Positions 1 to 10,502 of a stretch of 64,000 nt of DNA are shown here, one piece after another. The notes beneath the pieces were generated by a model. It was not told the origin of the DNA, did no database searches, and was given only the letters and a program-made list of their open reading frames with translations. Both the position numbers and the translations under genes were made by a program. Source of the DNA: Phytophthora quininea (taxonomy: Eukaryota > Oomycota > Peronosporomycetes > Peronosporales > Peronosporaceae). The stretch's first letter is position 1; each line of letters starts with the position of its first letter. Location of the stretch: NCBI GenBank assembly GCA_011947345.1, contig JAAVTG010000459.1, positions 1-64,000 of the forward strand, given 5' to 3'.

Positions 1-1423
1 TGAACGGTGCCCATATGCCGACAAACAGCTGCTGGACAGTGATGAGTGGTAGCAACAAGATCTCTGCTATCGAAGATCACGAGTTTCCCGCCGCAACAGT
101 GTCGGGTAAGATTGAAATGTTATGCAGTAGAAAGTTATGCTCATAAGTGCTGTCATCACGTTATAGGAGATACTTGTGCTATAGACGCCTACGCAACACA
201 CTCGTTAGCTTGAAGCGGAAACGGTGTTTTCCGCTCGGGGGAAGGGTGTGATGTTGGTGGTGGGTAAATGGTTGATCGAGCTAAATTGTGTACTGTTGCC
301 CGCCAGAGCAGAAACTCTTTATAGCGGGTGATTTCATCACGCAGCATGAACAGTCCGACGTTCATTCCGGTGGAACTGCGGTTAGTGGCATGGAGCCGCG
401 GAAACATGCTGACCACCTCTCAAGAACGGGTGCTGTTCTGGATTCCATTACATTAGCTCAACCTGCACTACAAGAACAAACGCTATCCGCTGTCTGTCCG
501 TAGATGATGACACTAGTGTGTCAATGAAGACGATCAAACACATTTTTGGAGTGCACAAGTACACATCAGGTCTGGATCAGGGGGACCCACCATTGGACAG
601 GATATCCGATAACCAACATATTTTTATTAACACATGGCAGAGATGTTTCACGAGATCAAACAAGAGCTTACAATTTTGTGAGAACAATACTATAACGATC
701 TAGAGAACACGTACAATCAAATCGGACAGGTTGTTTGCTGTGTTATTCCAGCTCAGCTCTCGATGCACCACAACTGTGCAGCGTTAAGAATTGAATTCTC
801 TGCATGTTTGATGGTCTTCAAGAAAAACTTGGTCGAAATAAAAGATAATAGCTTGTGTACAAAACTGATAGTGTAAATTATTGCAGCGCCTGCGTTGTCG
901 AATCTGATGCGACAGAGCATCACTTCAGTACCATTGACACTACCTGGAATGACGGTGATTTTTATACCCTCGGAAATATCAATAACTTTGCGATGTTAAC
1001 GATCTCAGTATCACTGTACTTCCACTTTTATGGACTGAGACGCGCTGATTAAGGTGGTGTTCGACGCAAATTTTATCTAGCCTAACTACCACTTCCTCCG
1101 AGGGTTATAATTTTCTCACCCGGGAAAAGCACAATTTGAGTATCAACGTGTTTGCCATGAAAGTGGTAATATGAAACACTATTGATTATCCGCTATATTA
1201 GAACAATAAGTTCTAGGTTGGAGGCTTGCGGCGTCGTTCTTCCGCACAACGGTCTACGCAACGCCGCGCCGTCGTCGCCATCCAAACCTCGGCCATCAAC
1301 AGGTGCTGCACATCCGTAGCTCGGTGTTCCTGCCCCTTTGGCTACGGTTCTAACTATTGGTGTGTGATCTTGGTCAGGTAGCGCAGAAATTAAAATGATT
1401 TCGAGTACTGTATTTCCTCATAT
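1..1423. other. No gene recognised; AT-rich accessory DNA
   Basis: Only short open frames under 80 codons occur, and none resembles a known family. Stop codons are frequent in all frames. A more GC-rich patch lies near 1215-1340 but gives no recognisable protein. It is probably decayed transposon sequence, judged only from its position next to a dead Harbinger element. Confidence 0.4.
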
Positions 1424-1619
1424 TTGCATCACAATGGTGTACCTGAGCGCAAAGTGCCCAAGAAGGAATTTTGGCCTCATGACTGCCAATGGAGAGAGGT
1501 CTCACACCGTGACCCATTCGCCCTAAACCGGCTCCTCTTCAGAGACACCTTCCGCGTCGAAGAGGAAGCGTTAGATTTTTCATCTGAGCGATACCAACAC
1601 CACATCAATCCAGCTATCA

Positions 1620-2626
1620 GTGATCAGAGCGATGTGCCCTAAACATTATCGGAACAGCAGCAACGTGTCAGTCGGGAGCAAGAAGACCTTTGCGACTTGT
1701 ACTCGACGGTTCAAAGTGCCGTCTTCGTGGCGTCTATGCTGCTGCAAGATCTCATCAAGAAGACGTCGACGACTGTGTCAGATGATTTCATTTCGAAGAA
1801 TCCCTACTTTGACTACGTACTTTGTACCATTGACGGCACGCATTCAAGCGCTGGCACCAAGCGAATACGTGAAACGATGTAGTAACCATAAGGGCTTTAT
1901 CACAACAAATACGGTCATTGCGTGTGATTGGGAAAATGTTCTTGGCTGGTATGTTACTGCAGAAGGCAGCGCTTACGGATGTATTTTCTCGAGTGTATTC
2001 ATGAAGAATTTACGTACTCAACGACGCAATATACGGTTTGAGCAAGCAAGTTCTTACTCCGTTCCTCAGTGTGCGGTACCGTTTGAAGAAGTCGGGAAAA
2101 TCCTCCGGCACCAGAATGTCAAAGACTTCTACAACCTTCGACACGCTAAGGCTCGGAATGTGGTTGAGAGAGTGATTGGTATTTTGATAATATGGCTCAA
2201 ATGCGATCATGCATGAACTACGGATTTATCAACACCAAAGCCGTAAATATTCATGTGTTTGTGGGTGAACAACTTCATTCGAGCCTTTAATAGCTTCGCT
2301 TTAGGGTAAGGCTTTGGCGATACAGCGAGAGATCATCGGCTGGATCGTGCCGTAAATTCCATCGCTGAACCATTGCACTTCGAGATTTCCAGTGATCATC
2401 GTGGCGAGATTGGGTGACGGCAGCAATGTGGACAGAACATCAAGGGTTTATCGTGAACGACGGCATATCTGCGTGGGACGACGAGACGTGCGAGATTCAC
2501 AACAATTCTGAGGAAGCCATGGGTGGTAGTGAGGCATCAAGTGGCGAAAGTCCAGCAACAGAAAGCGACGATGAGGAACTTGCAGCTGTATGTTACAGCA
2601 CCAAGTTCAGCAAAACTTTTTCCTAG
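1620..2626 (+). pseudogene. Decayed Harbinger/PIF (HARBI1-type, DDE_Tnp_4) transposase
   Basis: Fragments in several frames match the order of a PIF/Harbinger nuclease. A piece with the IDGTH motif lies near 1830. It is followed by a 'NHKGFI..N..IACDWE' type stretch near 1890-1940 and an 'LRHAKARNVVERVIG' stretch near 2140-2180, the usual third-carboxylate region. A piece at 2414-2626 containing AMW and then an acidic tail resembles the C-terminus of such proteins. Frames change repeatedly and stops interrupt the sequence, so the gene cannot make a transposase. An upstream frame at 1424-1642 may be its N-terminal part but is too weak to assign. Terminal repeats and target duplications were not found. 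Confidence 0.6.
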
Positions 2627-3996
2627 CATGTTGATTTAAATACAACATAATAAATCCGGGTCATTTACCTTAGTTTCTGTAGTGCTATCAGGCGCGAGTT
2701 GGAGGCGCTGGAATCGGACGACTAGCAATGATGAGGTTCCGAGAAGCGGAAAATGAAGTGTTCACGCTCTGGGTGGAGTGCTAGCGTCGAAATCGAACAT
2801 ATATTGTCGACAAGGCACGTTAGAAGCTTGGTCTAATGTACAGATTTTGCCGTCCTTGCATCCAACACGACAAAACGAGACATTAGATGCAGTCCTCCTG
2901 CCAGTAAAATGCCATTTCAGTCGAGATTGTATTGTCGATGATCAGTCTTCATTGTTGGCACGAAAAATGTGGAACGAACTGAAGGCGTCATAAGTTTTAT
3001 AAGATTTCACACAAACCTCTACGAATTTCAAAGCTGTTTCAGACGTTGTCCTTCATCCAGAAGATGACCAAAGCACACTCCAGAACTATGGCACTGCTCG
3101 GTTTGTCGACTGTCCGATCTTGAAGCCATGTTTTTTGCACACACTGTGCCTAACAGTCTGTACTGGTGCAACTAACGCCATTAATGGCCACGTCATTTGT
3201 GCAACACCTGGTCGTGGAGGATGCGAAGAAGAGGATAATAACGGACAGGAATAATTTGATGAGAACTAGCTGACTGAAGATCCACCACAGGAAACGATCA
3301 TCCATACACTTACGCTTGCATTTGCGACATAGGAAACCCTTCATTAGGCGCCTATTGTACCATAAACATTCGATAGATCAGAATTTTCTAAGTCCAGCAC
3401 ACGTGGAGCACCTTTCGTGGTATGTCCCTTCCACACATTGAATTATGCCTATGAATGGGTTCCATTGGAGGATAGATTGGAGAGAATTCACCGGCTGGCG
3501 GTGCCAAGACGACAAGGTCGGCCTGGTTTGGGCAAGTGTCTCGCTCTGCGCAAACAGGAAGCATCACCGAGCCCATACTCTGCAAACCGGAGGACCACCA
3601 GTAAGGACGCCGCATTCTTTAGTTGTGCTCCAGGAGTAGCGACCCGTACCCCTTCAATCTTTAATGTGGGGAATCGGTTGGGAGAAGAGGGATCCTAACA
3701 AACAAAATAATAGTTTTTCAATATGCGGTACCTGTCGATACGCAAGATCGTTAAGGTAGCCTACGACTCCATAAAAATAACCCCGATCCTATAATCGATG
3801 ACAGATTACGATCTGGACGCACAGCTTGGTCTTGTGCAAGCTAGGTTTGTTGTCAACAGTTTCCTTACGTTTTACAACAAAGACGAATTTACCGACAACG
3901 AGCACTATAAGGGATGAAGGCAACACGGAGAGGCTGAGCACAGGTCTATTGCGGTCGATAATGTGAACAATGTAATAATGAATATTCAGCACGGGC
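2627..3996. other. No gene recognised between two dead transposons
   Basis: The stretch contains only short frames. Overlapping frames at 3388-3698 on both strands are more GC-rich than the surroundings but show no motif I recognise. Nothing here is supported as a functional gene. Confidence 0.4.
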
Positions 3997-4394
3997 TTGG
4001 CAACTATGACAACACTTGCTCGATGTCTTCTGCTCTTGAGGCACTATAGCGAGCGACAGCAAAGAGTTGAGAAAACATGCAGGCTGCTAGTCTCACGAAT
4101 CTCTTGTGGTATAACGCCCATCTCCCAATACAAAGAGCGAGCCATTAGCCCTCCTACTATTTTGTACGGCAGCAAAACAAATTGTCGATTTCCCCACGTC
4201 TGTATACAAATTAAAGATTTTGGCTACGAAACAGCGTTATTTACAGTGATTGGTGCATTTGCAACAAACCTGAATCAACGTTTCACATGTGGGAAAAATG
4301 CGTTTCAGGCGCTTTATAATAAATCTGATCTTTTAATATCTATTATTCATACACCAAATTATATTTATACTAAATCAAGGCTGATCTGTCGAAT

Positions 4395-5715
4395 GTGTGG
4401 GCCCCACAATGCGGGGGTCCACCAATCGCGTTTGGGGGATTTCAGCCACGTCAGGATGCGGTGCAAAGGGGAGGAATGCGATGGCCTCCTCGCCGACGAC
4501 GTCGTCATGGAACCCTGTACGACGTGTGGTAAACTTGTTCACCACATATGCAGTCTAAAACTCTATTCCCAAGATCTCAGCAAGCGGTTGGTTCATTCAT
4601 ATTTTTAAATTAATTATTATGCTTCTAATGACGTCGTGCGCAGATTTTGTTCGAGAGGATGTCTCCTTCAGCGTAATCTCGATGCTTTTCAGCCTCCCAA
4701 AGAACGTATGCCCAAAAATTTGATTTATGACATCGTGAGTTCCGAAGATGGAGATGACGGTGGAGATGACGATGTTGACATCATACAAACCTACATACCT
4801 GCTAACCTCCCTATTGACGACGAAGAGGCAAAATGCGATGAGGGAGTGGGGAGCAGTGATGTTACAGACGTGAGCACATTTGGAATTCCTGTCGATGTAA
4901 AACATGGAATTCACGATAGTGGGAAGCATCGTGTGGAACTATATCCACGTATTGGAAAAGCCTATAGAGCGCTCATCGTCTCAATCCAAAGACAGAGAAA
5001 AGCGGATGAAGCGAAACATTTGCCTGCTTTGCGTGAAAACAGCAGTTAGTAGACCCAGACACAGTGCTCGAGCATGGATGAGAGGGCTCTGCACTACGGT
5101 GAACTCAACAAACGCAGTCTCACACTTTAGGAGGACGCACAAAAGTCACGAATTTGCAGTGGAAGCTGAAGCTACGGCTACTGCCAGAGCGAAGTCCAAG
5201 TTGGTGAAGGCCACGCATGAACTACAGCAGTATACTGGAAAGCGATCAACTGTTTCGGACACGCTCAATTTCACCTCACCAAAAGTGCGTCGGATTGACG
5301 AGCACTTCAAACCAACCTCTGATTTGGTCAACTCCGCTCTCTCCAACTGGCTCATTCAAGGTGGTTTGCCGTACAACATCGTCACAACTGATGCTTTCAA
5401 AGACTTTGTCAAGATATCGACAGGAAACATGAAATTTGTGGTTTCGTCACGAGAAACCCATGATTCCGTGTTGAACGCTCAGTTCGAAGCCTTCGCAGTA
5501 CTAGTTACCACGCTGCTTAGATTTAATGCTGAACGGATGCACGGGTTGAAGTTTTTGAATGTGATTCACGATGGCTGGAGAAGCAAGAACAAAGACAGCA
5601 TCACGGGAGTGTCGATAGCTTTCATTGATCACCAATGGAAGTTCAGACATATCGCGGTGCTTGTGGCGGTGATGCCGTTTGGTCATGAGGCAGAACGCGT
5701 CGCAAAGATGATTAA
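4395..5715 (+). pseudogene. N-terminal half of a hAT transposase, with a zinc-binding N-terminus
   Basis: An exon at about 4395-4586 carries a cysteine/histidine cluster (CKGEEC, CTTCGK, HHIC). It splices in frame through a GT..AG intron (4587-4643) to FCSRGC, giving one zinc-binding module. A one-base frame change near 4980-5040 leads into the frame with a BED-type finger (CLLC ... HFRRTH, about 5030-5140). The catalytic-domain start of hAT elements follows (VIHDGW at about 5560, then 'SIAFIDHQWKFR'). The hAT reading ends exactly at a TTAA at 5712-5715, after which the sequence becomes a piggyBac-like terminal repeat. The missing C-terminal half lies on the minus strand at 8588-10163 and continues the same reading frame across TTAA. 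The family is clear. The upstream start codon is uncertain. Confidence 0.75.
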
Positions 5716-5731
5716 ACCTTTCGCGAACAAG
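5712..5731 (+). repeat. TTAA target site plus piggyBac-type terminal repeat (left copy)
   Basis: TTAA is followed by ACCTTTCGCGAACAA. This matches the end at 10160 (TTAA then CCCTTTCGCGGACAA) at 13 of 15 bases. TTAA is the strict target of piggyBac elements, and their ends commonly begin with CCCTTT-like sequence. The similarity fades after about 15 bases. The site interrupts the hAT coding frame. Confidence 0.65.
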
Positions 5732-5752
5732 TCATTAAGTATACCATACTAA

Positions 5753-6386
5753 CTCAAGTAGTTTAGAAATGAAAAGCTGCTAAAGGCTACGATCGGACGT
5801 GTATCCATTTGAACAGAACCGACACCCATCTCTTGGTTGAAAAATGGAAAGCAGCAAAAGGCAACTATCGGAGGTATATTTTGATTGGCTAAAAAGCAAA
5901 TCCGCGACTGTTGGGCGATTCAGTGTGCCTACGAAAGGTCGTAGCCCTCGCCACACAGCGATGTCATTGAACAAACAGAGCGTATCCAGCTTAGAATCAG
6001 TCGTAGGATATACCTGGCACGACACGTATCTTCGCGATATATTTCGAAGATGCGTGCTGGTTGCGCCAGCCTCATTCCAGAATTTACCAGGTCGCCGGCA
6101 ATGGCTGACTACCGACCGAAAGCTGAGCGAGCTGAGGTATGTTATAGTTTGTATATGCACTGGTATCACCTTTCCAACTAAGCTTGCTGCCGTTCTGCCA
6201 CAGTTCCCAAAGCCCAAAGGTCCGAACGGCCCCAACCGTGTCGGTTCTGACAACGACGTAATATAAAACAAAACAAAAAGCTTGGTTGCCTTACTAACAT
6301 GTGGAAGCTTCATGTAATGTAGTCACTGCGTGCTTTTAGCTGCGGGAAAGAGGTAGAGTTCGACTCCCTCTATCCATCTATGGTGC
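5753..6386 (+). other. Unassigned segment with one 140-codon open frame
   Basis: An open frame at 5844-6266 codes for about 140 residues with no motif I recognise. Two imperfect copies of an approximately 30-base unit (near 5770 and 5845, both running AAAAGC...AAAGGC) sit at its start. The segment lies inside the inferred inverted block and just upstream of the CRN fragment. It could be degenerate CRN sequence, but I cannot show this. Confidence 0.3.
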
Positions 6387-7041
6387 CAACGCTGATTCTG
6401 ATGATAACATAGTCGACCAAAGTCTTCGCAAGGGTATTCTGGTTCAAACTGAGCGGCGTTACCGGTTCTCATCGCCAGTGCTTTGGCGATTCTTCGTCAA
6501 GATGCGCGTTGGTCACATCGTCCGAACACTTTATGGTCCCAAAACCCTTCCAGAGATGGTCGCTCGAGTGATGCGATCGATCGATTACGATAGCATCCGC
6601 CAGACACTTGGCAGAAGTTTGTCGAGCGGCATTCCTCTGGAAAGAGCGTTGCAAATGGAATTTTACAAGGCTGCGTATCGATCCACACCAAGCACTTTTG
6701 TGACGCCTACCGATGTGGGTGCGTTGCTTGGATCCGGTGGGCTCGTTGGTTTTTCAGTTCATGTACGTGACACCTTATGGAGCATCGAGTTGTTGCGAGA
6801 AGTCAGCGAATTGGCAGAACACATCGAGTGGTTTTCGTCCGGTGATCGCTACTCCTCGCTCGGGTTGAACGATTTCTGTTTGATTGACTTCAGGCGTGTT
6901 GCTTTGATTGATGATGTGGCGTTGGAACGTATCGCGGCAGATATGCGTCGCTGCGAAGAGCTCTTCGTCGTATGCTATGACGCACAAATGGCGGGTGTAG
7001 TGGTGTTTAATTCCGCCATGGATGTCGTCTACCGGATGTAG
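6387..7041 (+). pseudogene. Orphan C-terminal fragment of a CRN (Crinkler) effector, nuclease-like domain
   Basis: The open frame ends at 7041 and can be read back to about 6387. It contains the junction typical of Crinklers that carry an NTPase followed by a PD-(D/E)XK-like domain: a 'FSSP.LWRFF' segment near 6465-6495, an 'LERALQMEFY' stretch near 6640, and 'IELLRE...HIEWF...GDRYSSL...FCLIDFR' across 6785-6895. The ELL and DFR residues are the conserved core of that domain in this effector family. There is no N-terminal LFLAK region and no P-loop region upstream, so this is a fragment rather than a complete effector gene. It is a different copy from the CRN at 19598-20983, because both carry the region before the nuclease. 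Family assignment is from recalled motifs and the functional state is inferred. Confidence 0.6.
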
Positions 7042-7456
7042 CCTCAGACATCAGTTTCAGAGTGATTCAAGAACTGTTAAATTATCGAAACAACATTTCT
7101 TGATAACTGAAATCCGAGCTGGGAGGCCGGCAATCCGTTCGCTAATTGAATCATTGATACGTCTCCCTCGCGTACATCATGCGATGGTTCCAAATCCAGT
7201 ATCACCATGGTACAACTTACAATGACATCGATTTACGCAAGTACAATATGCATCCGTTTGTTGCGTGTTTCGGACAAGATGTTGGCGTCAGGGATTCATA
7301 TTACTGGCGATTTGGGCTTTTATTAGTAGTACTAAAAATTACTTCATATGAAAACGACTTTATATTCTATGCATAAATCTTTATGAACTCGAGATAATAA
7401 ATCAAAATATATCACTAATAAAAAATAATAAATCGCTCATAAAAGCGACTCTGGCG
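7042..7456. other. AT-rich spacer, no gene seen
   Basis: The sequence becomes strongly AT-rich around 7360-7440 and has no open frame of note. It separates the CRN fragment from a GC-rich decayed coding block. Confidence 0.4.
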
Positions 7457-8335
7457 ATGCGCGGCGAAAGTGCGGCGGAACGGTGTGTCCTGTGGGCCAC
7501 GCAGGTTGGGGAGGGGACTAAGTGCTTCCGAACGCCGCGCTGGACAAGTTCAAGACGTCACGGGAGCGTCTCGAGTCGGACGAGAAGCGGCTGGCCCAGT
7601 ACGACTTTAACAACTGCCGCTGTTCTTAGGCTTCATGTGGAAACCCCGTCGTGCGTCATGGAAGTGGTCGTCATCCTGTCCATCGTGCTGCCCGACTTTG
7701 CATTCATCCGGTTCCTGCTGCTGCCCAACAGATGCATTGGATACTTCGAGAAGATCCAAGCTGGTGATACCATGGCGGCGCTCATGAACCAGATCACCCC
7801 GAGGGAAAAGTGCTCCGCGACGGCTAGATGAAGAGCATGCTGGGCAACATCCTGGTGCCCGGCGACATGCCGCGCGCGCGTCTGGGTGACGCGATCCTGG
7901 CCGGCCTCAAGTTCCTGGAGGTTGACGCCATCACGGTGGCAAGTCGCTGCCGGTGACCAAGAACGAGAGTGACGAGGGATTCTCCGGATAAAATATGAGG
8001 CAGGGCAACATCTAGGCTGTTGTTACCAGCACGGGCACTAAAACGTCCCTCAGCCGTGCTGCCGAGAAAATCGCGTCGGTCGGCAACGTCCGATCCTGTT
8101 ATGGCGTGTGATCGAGCTGGTGGTGCAAATGGCTGACTGTACGACGCGGGGTCCGTGAAGTATCATCCCGACGATGCTGGCAATGGAGAACGCGATCGGT
8201 ACGCGTCCCACGTGTATTGTGGTTTTGATGGAGGTGCTGCGCTCGGACAAGGCGGGCGCGTTGACGCTGAACCAGTTCTCAGAGGACATGTACAACCTGA
8301 TCTCGCACAACAACTTCACTGCGGACATCCTGAAG
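7457..8335 (+). pseudogene. Decayed GC-rich coding block of unknown origin
   Basis: The composition switches sharply from AT-rich to GC-rich, with many codons ending in C or G, as in the housekeeping genes at the right of the window. Protein-like stretches occur in changing frames, for example around 7530-7610, 7828-7950 (starting MKSMLGNI) and 8173-8335 (ending 'NLISHNNFTADILKYS'). Stops separate them, and the block then runs into a TG microsatellite. It looks like a captured or decayed host gene. I do not recognise the parent gene and assign no function. Confidence 0.4.
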
Positions 8336-8343
8336 TACAGCGC

Positions 8344-8368
8344 TGTGTGTGTGTGTGTGTGTGTGTGT
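8344..8368 (+). repeat. (TG)n microsatellite
   Basis: A run of about twelve TG units directly abuts the end of the decayed GC-rich block. Nothing else is attached to it. Confidence 0.9.
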
Positions 8369-8587
8369 ACGAAGACAACCAATCCATCCACGTGTGTAGT
8401 GGTAGATGCTGCTCCAGCACCTTCTTGAGTAGTGGCGAGTGCTGGCATTGATTGTGAGGGCGAAATGCAGGCTTTTTATTTATTTGTTTGTTTAAACCCT
8501 CTATTTATCTTTTGTTCTAGGGCCTCGCCCAAGGAAACACTACCGATTTGAAATCAACATCGGCATAAACTCCAACAGCTTCTCCTT

Positions 8588-10163
8588 CTATAGGACATTA
8601 GTCGTGTTGTGGATGAAATCACGATTGTGACGGAGAAGTAGCTGTTTTTCAGCTCGCAAATTTTCTATTCTTGTGCGAAGCGCCCCATCAGTGGCCCCGC
8701 CGTTGAAAAACACGCTCTTGGTATGCCGACGACGTCACTCTTCCAAGGTATTGTTTTGCCAGTACTGCAATCGACGGGAATTGATCCTCTCCTTCCTCGT
8801 GAAACCACCTGAATATGTCGACTCGGCAGTAAAGCTCCAGCAAATTCCAGTCAAAATTCCCGTCGTTGTCTTTGATGGCCAGCTCTCTTTTAATCAAATT
8901 CTCGACGGTATTGCATGTAGTCGTGCCCTCCTTCCGCAATTTGTTTGCCAAATCTCCAACCTTTTAATGTACTTTTGTTTGTCTTCGTAGGGCATCTGAT
9001 GGAAGACAATTTCTTCCCAGGCGACATCGAGGTTTATCCAGTTCTGCAAGACGGTGTTCGCTCCTTCTTGCACTAAGGTTTCGTATGCTTGACGCTTAGA
9101 TGATGAAGGAGCAGGAGCGCCAAACAGACACGAACGACTAGCTTTACGAGGACGCACAGGAGATGGCCACTCCAGCTGCTCCAACAGCGAACTTTGGTCA
9201 GGTATGGGTACCTGCGGCGTATTCGGTCGAATCTTTCTGATGATGTCGACATGTTCTCTTGCTAATTCAGCCTGAGCAGCTTTTACACGTTCTTTAGCAG
9301 ACCCATCGCCGATTCTCTCTGCGTTTGCCGCAGCCTTGTTCTTCGTTCGAGGATCCAAAAGCAAAGAAATAATCGTTTTGTTGGATGCATCTGGAAAACG
9401 CGTTTGCAATTGAAGCTTGCAGCGCCCCAGACACGTTTTTCCAGGCAAACTTAAATCAGTGCGTCGTCTCGATTGTCGGAATTGGTGGTCATCATTTGCA
9501 TCTTTCTCTGGGGGTGCCAGTGTGAGGTATTCAAAGTCATCCCCTTGGAGCTCCGACTCCGCCATTTTTCGGAACACGGTTGTGTACGACGACAAAATGA
9601 TTTCGCGCTGGAATTCAACCAGAGTTATCTCCGACATGAAGTTGGTGATTGCCTCCATTTCAATAGCTAGCTGCCATTCATCAGCAGAAATATCGCTGAA
9701 TGGATTGGGGGTGGACACCTTGCGAAAGAAGGACGCCATCGCGTTGTAGTTCAGGATTGAACGGCGGATAAGGCTGCACGATGACGCTACCCGTGTCTCC
9801 ACATCAACATACGTCGTCAACTCCGGGAACGAAAGTGCTGCTTGAATTGATGTAAGAGCTTTTCCTCGGTTTCCACTAACAAACGGAGCTTGCGTACGAC
9901 TTCCTTTCCTTGTGGGAATGCACCACCCGGCGTCACAATTGCGGTCACGATTTGGCCATCGTCCATTTTGGTATTCTTCTTGTTCTTCCGAAGTCCAAGA
10001 CCATAGCAAATGCACAGATTCATCAGGTGCATAGTGCAATCTTCTTGCTCAGCTCCAGGGGAAAAATGGGAGACAGCACGGGCACTATTAGCCGTATCCG
10101 ACACGACCCACTTCATTAATGAAAAAATATCCAAGTCATAAATTTCAGCTGACCGCTGTTTAA
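8588..10163 (-). pseudogene. C-terminal half of a hAT transposase (minus strand)
   Basis: Reading leftward from the TTAA at 10160-10163, the frame gives 'EIYDLDIF...WVVSDTANSARAV' and 'DCTMHLMNLCICYGLGL', the central hAT region. The middle of the domain follows, and the hATC dimerisation segment (RWFHEEGEDQFPSIAVLA, then SSAYQERVF) lies near 8710-8830. A tail containing LRTRIENLRAEKQLLLRHN ends at a stop at 8588-8590. Frame changes near 9900, 8900 and 8706-8710 break it. The first codons continue in frame from the hAT N-terminal half that stops at 5715, so both pieces look like one ancestral gene, now in opposite orientations. The family is confidently hAT, and the copy is dead. Confidence 0.8.
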
Positions 10164-10177
10164 CCCTTTCGCGGACA
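10160..10177 (+). repeat. TTAA target site plus piggyBac-type terminal repeat
   Basis: TTAA at 10160-10163 is followed by CCCTTTCGCGGACAAA. It marks the upstream end of the piggyBac element whose transposase starts about 340 bases further on. The sequence on the other side of the TTAA is hAT coding DNA, so the element sits inside the hAT gene. A matching opposite end downstream of the transposase was not found. Confidence 0.7.
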
Positions 10178-10263
10178 AACGTCGCATTTCGCTACCATCG
10201 ATGGCTTTTGCAAAATAGGGTGGATTTCGAGGCCATCGATGGTAGCGAAATGCGACGTTTGAC
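10174..10263. repeat. Subterminal hairpin, arms of about 30 bases
   Basis: The left arm (about 10174-10205, core GTCGCATTTCGCTACCATCG) is repeated as its reverse complement at about 10232-10263. A spacer of about 26 bases separates the arms, and there is one mismatch near the outer end. It lies directly inside the piggyBac terminal repeat. It could be a subterminal inverted repeat used for transposase binding or a nested small palindrome. The structure is seen directly and its role is inferred. Confidence 0.8.
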
Positions 10264-10502
10264 AAAAGACGGTGTGATGTCGTCCGCGAAGCATCACCAG
10301 CGCAGCATTCGGCCAATCAGAGGCATGATGCTGTTAGGGTTAGGGATCCCGAACTGATCACCTTCGCGAAAACCCGTGGAAGTCGCTGCCCACCCTTTCG
10401 AAAGTGATGAATTTTTCATCCCGCTGGACTACTGTCACATTGAACTTCAATGCTACAGTGGAATGATGCGACCTCTGAAGCTCTCATTTTCGAAGATTCA
10501 CG

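Noticed and set aside
6340..6385. Possible tRNA T-arm (AGAGTTCGACTCCCTCT)
   Set aside because: No matching acceptor stem, D-arm or anticodon arm was found in the 75 bases upstream, so it looks accidental.
10330..10347. Two TTAGGG-like units suggesting an interstitial telomere
   Set aside because: Only two units occur, and the oomycete telomere repeat is TTTAGGG. Chance is the simpler explanation.
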